Origin: Euperipatoides rowelli
Lineage: Eukaryota; Onychophora; Udeonychophora; Euonychophora; Peripatopsidae
Reading direction: 5' to 3' (one strand)
DNA length: 12,120 bases
NCBI GenBank assembly: GCA_003024985.2
Contig: PXIH01S0005003.1
In this document: positions 6,866-12,120 of the stretch, one piece after another
Numbering within the stretch: position 1 is the first letter of the stretch
Layout: every line of letters starts with the position of its first letter
Program-made: the position numbers and the translations under genes
Notes under the pieces: model-generated
Told to the model about the DNA's origin: nothing
Seen by the model: only the letters and a program-made list of their open reading frames with translations
Databases searched by the model: none

Positions 6866-6944
6866 TTATAGATACAACATTTGGTTCATGAGTTATGTTA
6901 CGTACATTGTTATCATAAAAGCACACTTTATCACAGACACCCTT
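6866..6944 (-). repeat. Right terminal inverted repeat of the mariner-type element
   Basis: Reverse-complement partner of 6321-6400. It contains TTTGGTTCATGAGTTATG at 6880-6897 and ends CAGACACCCTT next to a TA. Confidence 0.8.
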
Positions 6945-7079
6945 TATTATAAGAACATAATTTTTATATTTAAGGAAATTATTTTAAAAATAATATAAAT
7001 AAAAATTTTCGACTTAATAATAGGAGAAATATTAAAACATCCCATTATTCTATAAAAAAATATTTTTATAATAAGAAAA

Positions 7080-7745
7080 TTAGAAACAAATCTGTGCTCA
7101 GGAGAAACATTGTTGATTGGTGTAGTGTACTGGCCTCTAACTAATATGAGACCAGTAACACTCAGTATAACAATTTCACTAGTTATAGCTAGTGCCCTTT
7201 AGAACATGAGTTCTATTATATATTGATTATTATTTCGGACTCGATAGACATTGACTTATATTTCACTAAAGAAGTATTTATTAAACTAATAGTTATTTAG
7301 TCTATAGCCTAGTTAATTCATTTCTATCAGCGATACAGATAACAATTGGAAGAATTAGATTCATTCCAAATCAAAGTGGATCTCTTTATTAAAATTAATT
7401 TTGGTAATGATATTGTTTAATCAATTTGCAAAATTGTTCTATTTTCGGATTGTTATCAATCATGCTGATCATGCTTTGCAATATTTAAAACAATCTAGTT
7501 TAGGGTGTCAAAGACTAACTTTCAGATCCAATATTATTAAAAATTTGTCTATATTTTTCAATAAGAGAAAAATATATATTCCATGGTTAACCTTAGAATA
7601 TTCTTTGTGCTAATCATAAGGATTCATCAATGTCATATAAATCTATTAAATATCCGATTAAAACACTTTTAAAAAATATATATTTCCGAAAAACATATAA
7701 TCAATAATAAATCAGATGCAGATTACAATGTTCTAACTTAGTGTA
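7080..7745 (+). pseudogene. Possible LINE endonuclease-RT linker remnant (copy C)
   Basis: Scattered plus-strand pieces resemble the linker between endonuclease and reverse transcriptase in LINE ORF2 proteins. NIVDWCSVL with QYNNF follows at 7109-7173. IIKNLSIFF with KRKIYIPWLT is at about 7534-7593. LCANHKDSS, YKSIKYPIKTLL and YFRKTYNQ are at about 7605-7706. The PW(L/I)T block followed by K(D).L and a Y...K..P...Y..YRN-like stretch is the usual order. About 350 bases between the first and second pieces show nothing matching, so an insertion or heavy decay is likely. No endonuclease or RT catalytic motif is visible next to it. The open frame at 7401-7613 covers part of this segment. Confidence 0.35.
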
Positions 7746-7919
7746 AAACATTTCAAATAAATAAATCAATAAAAAAAATTAGTCATACAACCTGCTACAG
7801 CTAGTTTACAAGTATTATCAATTTATGCACATATAATCAATAAAGTATTTAAATCCTAAATTAAATGTAAACAAAAACGAAATCATCCTAATGTCTTATA
7901 AGAAACATCCTTATTTATG

Positions 7920-8108
7920 AGTTACTAACACTCATGCAAAAAAAAAAAAAAAGTTTAAAAAAAATAAAAATAAAAAAATAAAAATAAATTAAAAAAAAAC
8001 AAAACATTATGCAAATGAGGACAAGTTACTAACACTCATGCAAAAAAAAAAAAAAAAGTTTATTTAAAAAAAATAAAAATAAAAAAATAAAAATAAATTA
8101 AAAAAAAA
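7920..8108. repeat. Tandem duplication of an A-rich block, period 104 bp
   Basis: Unit 1 (7920-7999) and unit 2 (8024-8108) both begin AGTTACTAACACTCATGC, followed by a long A run, GTTTA, and an (A)nTAAAAAT series ending TAAATT plus A8-9. They differ by a few inserted bases (A-run length and a TTT before the second A run). A 24-bp unique piece at 8000-8023 follows unit 1. The A-rich repeats may inflate assembly or slippage errors. Confidence 0.85.
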
Positions 8109-9060
8109 GACAGAAATGAGCCGATTTCCTTGAGGAACAATTAAACCAGATCTTTTACTTTTGGTTAAAAATTATTGCTTAATTTTATCTTCATTGGGAT
8201 CATAGCCGTAGGCCAATTCACCACATGAAATTGAAATGCATGGTGAATCACCAAAAGTTCTTAACTTAGACGATTCAATCGGAGGGCATAATTTAGATCA
8301 CAGAAGTCTCTGATCAGATCGCAGATTGCAAAGTAATTAATTTTGTGATTCAAGCACAGTTAATTGTAATTCAATTTGTTTTTGAAATTCTATCTACACT
8401 AATGGTTGAAAAACACAATTTGGCTGTTAAAAATAACAAAAAAGGCTTAATTTGCATTCCTCTAACATTCAATACTTGGCACCAAAAAATTAAAATGACA
8501 AACCTTACACTCTTAGACTATGTATAAGCCCATTTTTTATTTATTTCACAGATGTATGACTGGAAGGCCTTGTTACACAAACATATAAAACTTTTTAATA
8601 AAATGTAATATGTTGCATAATTTTTTTTGTATACTGTTTTCCTGTAATTGTTAACTTATTCATTTATTAATTGCACAGTATATTTCCAACCATGTATATT
8701 TCTTACTGACCTCAATGGTACTGTTAGTCTCTTTTCTGCATCAAATGAATTTCTAAATCGTGTGTTTGTTTTTGTAAGGCTGCCGCAGACTAAATGTAAA
8801 AATCATCCAAAGTAGGAATTGTCATAATATAAGGAAGTAATTTCTGAATTGTGAAGAATGATTGCCAAGTTCTACATATAAACAGGCAAATTGGCTAGCT
8901 GTATGCGATTTGTACTCGATGAATGTATTTATAACATTTAAAATATTATTTTACTAGTAAATTAAATATGTTATATTTAAAACTTGTTGAAGGAGAGGAA
9001 AAATAAATGCAAAGTATTTAGTTTTAAAAACATCTGCTGGTTTTGTGTTCAAATAAAATC
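8109..9060. other. AT-rich spacer, no gene recognised
   Basis: No motif-bearing open frame was found. A minus-strand open stretch at 8175-8297 and a plus-strand one at 8345-8527 exist, but neither resembles a known family. An 8-bp inverted repeat, ATTCACCA/TGGTGAAT, sits at 8216-8223 and 8241-8248. The region from 8530 on is plain A/T-rich DNA. Confidence 0.5.
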
Positions 9061-9112
9061 TGCCGATTACAGATTATGCTAGCCAGCTAACTTTGCTGAC
9101 TAGCGTACGGCA
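9061..9112. repeat. Hairpin-forming inverted repeat
   Basis: GCTAGCCAGC (9078-9087) and GCTGACTAGC (9095-9104) pair at nine of ten positions around a 7-base loop. Outside them TGCCG (9061-9065) and CGGCA (9108-9112) also pair exactly, giving a two-part stem with an asymmetric internal loop. It stands out as relatively GC-rich in AT-rich surroundings. It could be a small foldback or the end of an element; no open frame or known RNA is associated. Confidence 0.6.
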
Positions 9113-9589
9113 AAATAAATAATAAAATATAAACACCTCATGGAGGGTCAAACGTATGGGAGTTGGCTCCCGCCGAAGTTGCAGTACTGTCAAGAGCCAC
9201 TCCTATAGGTAAAGACAATTAAACATTACAAAATAAAAGCCTTTATGGCAAAAACAAATCACACATTCAAATTATACAGTATNTATAATTAGCTAATTAG
9301 CAATAGCCCGTGCACTCAAGAAAGTGCACTAATTAAAGTAAGCCCATCATAAACTAAACTAAAAACATTCTGAATGAACAAACTAATGCACAAAAATAGT
9401 AAATAACTAAATACTTAATTTAGCTCGCTATAGTATCCATTGCCCTTTAACACATGCTAAACAGCTTTTTCTAACAAATAAATAAAATATTATTATGTTA
9501 ATAAAAAGTCTTCCAGTTTGAAGATTCTTTTGCACAAAAGCGTAATATATTTAGAGTACATGCCAAAATTTAGCACTTTTTTTTTTTCT
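9113..9589. other. Spacer with short palindromes and one ambiguous base
   Basis: No gene seen. GGGAG/CTCCC with a 4-base loop lies at 9158-9171, within a slightly GC-richer island at 9140-9215. GTGCACT/AGTGCAC with a 6-base loop lies at 9310-9329. Base 9283 is N, so the draft consensus is uncertain there. A T11 run occurs near 9578-9588. Confidence 0.5.
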
Positions 9590-9713
9590 GTAATCTAATC
9601 GCAAGCAATTGAGAATCGCGGCTAAAACTTTACACAACTTTGAGAACATCTGCTGCAAATAAGTCGGATGAACCAATTGCGTAATCCAATCGCAAGTGTA
9701 GAACCAGCCTAAT
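9590..9713 (-). other. Possible end of a small DNA transposon with GTAATCYAATCGCAAG repeats
   Basis: GTAATCTAATCGCAAG (9590-9605) recurs at 9681-9696 with one mismatch. Read on the minus strand, the block starts GGCTGGTTCTACACTTGCGA next to a TAA/TTA-type trinucleotide, in the style of PIF/Harbinger ends, which use a TWA target. A partner end starting GGCTGC after TAA exists near 8778, but the inverted similarity is only about five to six bases, so I do not join them. The function and family remain a guess. Confidence 0.3.
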
Positions 9714-10866
9714 AGTTTTTGGCCCAACCAATATTTTTACTTATTATTTTAATATATTTATAGTATGTATTGAACAAACTCTATATTCATTTTCAAATAT
9801 TTGTCAGATTAACAATAGATAAATAACATTTTCATCATTTTAATTTGCAAAATAAATAATTTAGTATTAAAGAGCATGTCTTAAATATGGATGTGATAAA
9901 AAATATTAGAATTGTAACAAAATTTTTGACAAATCAGTGATGATATCGACATTGGTTAAAAAAAAAAACATTGGTTCCTCTAGTATTAACAATGACTTGA
10001 TCATTTCAACAATAAGATGGCTACTTTAGTCAATAAAATTATTAATTACTATTTTTCTTTATTCAGATTCAATGGAAAATTTCAATGAATTGTGGGTGAA
10101 TTAGCAGGGCTATAACCTAAACATCATCATTTGAAAACTTGAAAATGGAATTATTTCTTAAGCATGCCAAGTAGGCTAGCCATATCATGTTACAGAAGAA
10201 TGTACATTATATGTAAACTAACCAGATCTATAAGGAAATTTTCTTAGTTTCATTTATTTATTTTATATTTTAATACCTCAAGAAAACCAATAAAAAACAA
10301 TGCAATATGGAACAGTGGCTAATTTGTAATCAAAATAGATGTTAAACAAAGCTATTGTCATTCTTTCTCTAGTTCATATGATACATTAAACAGTGTTCAC
10401 ATTTGGAGGGATAACATAAGTAATATTTATTAGCATTGTTGATGATAAACTCACATTTGTTCTGGGAAGTTTGTTAACCATTTATAGTCTTTATTACAGC
10501 AATTGTTTTGTAGTCTAAATGGTCAACATTCTAGTCGACATAGGGAAAAACCAGTGTTTGTTTCGCTAATGGGGGGAAAGCATAAGCTGAAATGTGTAGG
10601 CCTACATACAGTACATCTGATTATTCAAGGTTTCTTTATCATTTCTTAACAATTTCAATATTTCTTTCGCTAATATTTTTTTTTGGAGACAGTTATGTGA
10701 TTTTTGTGAGTGGTTGAGAAATTAAATGTTAGCATTTGATAGAAACAAATAGATCAACACTCATGGGAGATGGTCATATTCTTTCACTGATGTCAGTTTA
10801 TTTATTTAGGTCTCTGGCTCATTTAGTTTGTTTTATGTGAATATCTTATTTTATTATTTATTTCAT
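9714..10866. other. AT-rich spacer, no gene recognised
   Basis: No coding motif on either strand. The only items of note are a 12-bp perfect palindrome, TGTAGGCCTACA, at 10595-10606, and short poly-A or poly-T runs. The missing 3' end of the Tc1 fossil to the right could lie in the last 150 bases, but no matching inverted repeat was found. Confidence 0.5.
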
Positions 10867-11270
10867 GGCATAGAGTCTACCAATATCTGAAAGAAAGCAG
10901 AAGGGATTTTGCTCCATTAAGCCACAAGAAATATGATCTATTGCTGTTAGTTTGACAAAGCAGGAAAACACTGCAAAACACATCATACCAAAAGTTCCCA
11001 TAAATGTTCTATCAGGTCAAGATCCACCAAGTCTGTCATCTTGAAAGACAGCTGTCTTTATCATTAACATGGTGCTGTATCATTGGAAGCCAATTATCAC
11101 TCAGAACTGTTACATAGCATTTGGCATTACCTTTACTTCTACCGAAAGGATGAATCCAAACGGCCCAACAAGAAAGCAACCCAAACCATTACTGAACCAC
11201 CAAAACTCTTCCCAGTAAGAAAAAGCTGAGTTGCAAACTTCTTTTGTTTAGTGCCACACATGGACTCATC
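10867..11270 (-). pseudogene. Tc1-like DDE transposase fossil
   Basis: On the minus strand, conserved blocks occur in the correct order: MDESMCGT with the first Asp (Asp codon 11268-11270), GGSVMVW (11181-11201), YVTVLSDNWLPMI near 11078-11118, FQDD with the second Asp (11035-11046), IEHLWELL with the Glu position (IEHLW at 10998-11012), and SKIPSAFFQILVDSMP ending at 10868. These are the signatures of Tc1-family cut-and-paste transposases, which use a D-D-E triad to cut at TA sites. Frameshifts and stops lie between blocks. The second Asp and the Glu are only about 10 codons apart instead of the 34 typical of Tc1, so about 70 bases were deleted. The N-terminal DNA-binding half and both TIRs were not found. 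Confidence 0.75.
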
Positions 11271-11529
11271 CATTTCCTGTAAACTCAATGATGCATTAAA
11301 CTATATCCATATGGCATACATACACATTTGTATGGTTCATAAGTATGCTCAAAGATGCATTTTGTTTGAGGAAGGATAATAGTTGAAAAGTTGGATTAAA
11401 TTCGAGAGCTGAATAAATATAGGAAAACTTGGACTAGTGTTCGGGAAAAATAAGGTTAGGATTAGCAGAATGAGTAGTCATCTATCTAAAACATATAAAC
11501 TCTAAACCTTAGATGAGGGAAATTTTAAT
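11271..11529. other. Flank of the Tc1 fossil, nothing recognised
   Basis: This is where the N-terminal DNA-binding part of the transposase should lie on the minus strand, but no helix-turn-helix-like reading or inverted end was seen. The element may be truncated here. Confidence 0.4.
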
Positions 11530-11660
11530 ATCCATTCCATTCCCCTGCCCCCTCACCCCACCTCTATTTCTCTTGAGTTCATCTTCTTACACTTTGGTTT
11601 AAAAGATCCAATGCTTTATTTCATAATTTTCCCTCCCCCCCCCCCCCCCCATCTTTTATT
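11530..11660. repeat. Pyrimidine-rich tract with C16 run
   Basis: The plus strand is dominated by C and T, with a pure run of 16 C at 11635-11650. Such runs are slippage-prone and the count in a draft assembly may be wrong. No gene signal is attached. Confidence 0.75.
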
Positions 11661-11778
11661 TTTTGCATTTATTTCTTTGCCCCTACCCATCCTTCATCTT
11701 ATAAACTTTGGCTTTAAAATTGATCAGGATTTAAAGACTGCAAATACATATTTTATAGTGTAGAGATTGTAAGAGAAA

Positions 11779-11843
11779 GTCATGTAGGCTACTTAAAGTG
11801 TAATGTCATGTAGGCTACTTAAAGTGTAATATCATGTAGGCTA
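11779..11843. repeat. 26-bp tandem repeat, 2.5 copies
   Basis: Two identical 26-bp units at 11779-11804 and 11805-11830, each starting GTCATGTAGGCTACTT and ending GTGTAAT, are followed by a partial third unit (ATCATGTAGGCTA, 11831-11843). The identity of the two full copies suggests a recent slippage-type duplication. Confidence 0.92.
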
Positions 11844-11998
11844 ATTTAGACTTTTGTCAATTTAGTTTTATTTTGCTATTAAAGAATGTATGTTTAAAGG
11901 CTCATTTATACTTCTACACACAGCTCGTCCGTTGCGTAACACGGTGACCTTTGCGTAAAATCATGCACAATGGGGCAGTCAAGCATGCGCTATTAAAA

Positions 11999-12016
11999 GA
12001 CGGATAGCGATCCGTC
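11999..12016. repeat. Hairpin GACGGAT/ATCCGTC
   Basis: A perfect 7-bp stem with an AGCG loop, five bases from a second hairpin. Confidence 0.75.
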
Positions 12017-12020
12017 GTCT

Positions 12021-12048
12021 GTAAAAGTTGAAAAAATCCAACTTTTAC
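12021..12048. repeat. Hairpin GTAAAAGTTG/CAACTTTTAC
   Basis: A perfect 10-bp stem with an 8-base A-rich loop. No U-run or gene context supports a terminator role, and the genome is eukaryotic. Confidence 0.8.
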
Positions 12049-12120
12049 TCACTCTCCCTTTGCCCTCCGGCCTGTTAGCCATTGAACCAATCATCTTAGG
12101 TTTTCTATGTAGAGTAGAGT

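Larger units (their letters stand above)
6321..6944 (-). mobile_element. Mariner/Tc1-type element, 624 bp, internally deleted, long TIRs
   Basis: Two inverted ends of about 75-80 bp can be aligned. The outer bases are CAGAGTGTCCG on the left and, reversed, AAGGGTGTCTG on the right. An 18-bp core is perfect (6358-6375 against 6880-6897). Both ends abut a TA dinucleotide (6319-6320 and 6945-6946), the target site of the mariner/Tc1 superfamily. The minus strand between them carries a fragment resembling the second catalytic block of a mariner-like transposase (6602-6678). The element is too short for a full transposase of about 1 kb and the rest is not alignable by eye, so it is a deletion derivative. 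The TIRs differ at a number of positions, which suggests a moderate age. Confidence 0.8.
11897..12120 (+). mobile_element. Possible left end of a PIF/Harbinger-like element, continuing past the window
   Basis: Base composition rises sharply in G+C here. The block begins AGGCTCATTTATACTTC after A/T-rich DNA, similar in style to the ends of Harbinger-type elements, and carries two closely spaced hairpins at 11999-12016 and 12021-12048. No coding motif is visible in the 224 bases available and the other end is outside the window. The family assignment is from remembered end style only; it could instead be unrelated single-copy DNA. Confidence 0.3.

Noticed and set aside
7920-8108. CRISPR-like repeat and spacer pattern
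   Set aside because: Only two long A-rich units, no short regular repeats or cas genes; a simple tandem duplication explains it.
8345-8527. Plus-strand 60-codon open frame
   Set aside because: It starts with GTG and not ATG, is not similar to anything I know, and lies in A/T-rich DNA where such a length can occur by chance.
8778-9713. One 936-bp Harbinger element joining GGCTGC at 8778 with the GGCTGG end at 9713
   Set aside because: Only five to six outer bases match between the ends, which is too little to claim terminal inverted repeats.
12021-12048. Rho-independent terminator
   Set aside because: A strong hairpin but with no following T-run, no upstream gene, and eukaryotic context.

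Overview
The window reads as AT-rich nuclear DNA from an animal, most likely an invertebrate. No complete cellular gene is visible: there is no rRNA, no tRNA that I can fold, no operon structure and no long open frame. What is there is a pile of decayed transposable elements of eukaryotic type (CR1-like LINEs with a PHD finger, a hAT MITE, mariner/Tc1 relatives, possible PIF/Harbinger ends) in A/T-rich spacer with microsatellites. A cnidarian-like genome would fit the composition and element mix, but the species cannot be fixed from this sequence. One base (9283) is N, so this is draft assembly sequence.

Layout. 1-1340 is AT-rich spacer with two trinucleotide microsatellites; the poly-leucine open frame at 771-953 is a product of one of them. 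1341-2080 is a 5'-truncated LINE remnant (copy A) running from the YADD box of reverse transcriptase (RT) to the C-terminal tail. 2160-6199 is a second, nearly full-span LINE corpse (copy B) in the same orientation: ORF1 with PHD finger, coiled coil, RRM-like and C-terminal domains, then ORF2 with apurinic-type endonuclease, RT and C-terminal tail, then a 3' hairpin and an ATAAA-rich tail. Copy B is split in its RT thumb by a 489-bp non-autonomous hAT element (5095-5583) with perfect 10-bp terminal inverted repeats (TIRs) and a perfect 8-bp target duplication. 6321-6944 is a short mariner-type element with about 75-80 bp TIRs, a TA target site and a transposase fragment on the minus strand. 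7080-7745 holds a weak remnant that looks like the endonuclease-RT linker of a third LINE.

The right half is sparser. 7920-8108 is a tandem duplication of an A-rich block. 8110-9590 is spacer with a few hairpins. 9590-9713 may be one end of a small DNA transposon. 10867-11270 on the minus strand is a Tc1-like transposase fossil retaining pieces of all three catalytic motifs. 11530-11660 is pyrimidine-rich with a C16 run, 11779-11843 is a 26-bp tandem repeat, and from about 11897 to the window edge there is a more GC-rich block with two strong hairpins that may be the end of a Harbinger-like element.

The elements do not work together as a system. They are a stratigraphy of insertions: two LINEs head to tail, a hAT MITE that landed in copy B, and DNA transposons around them. 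All identifications rest on reading translated motifs by eye; I ran no database search. I found no convincing new biological system here.
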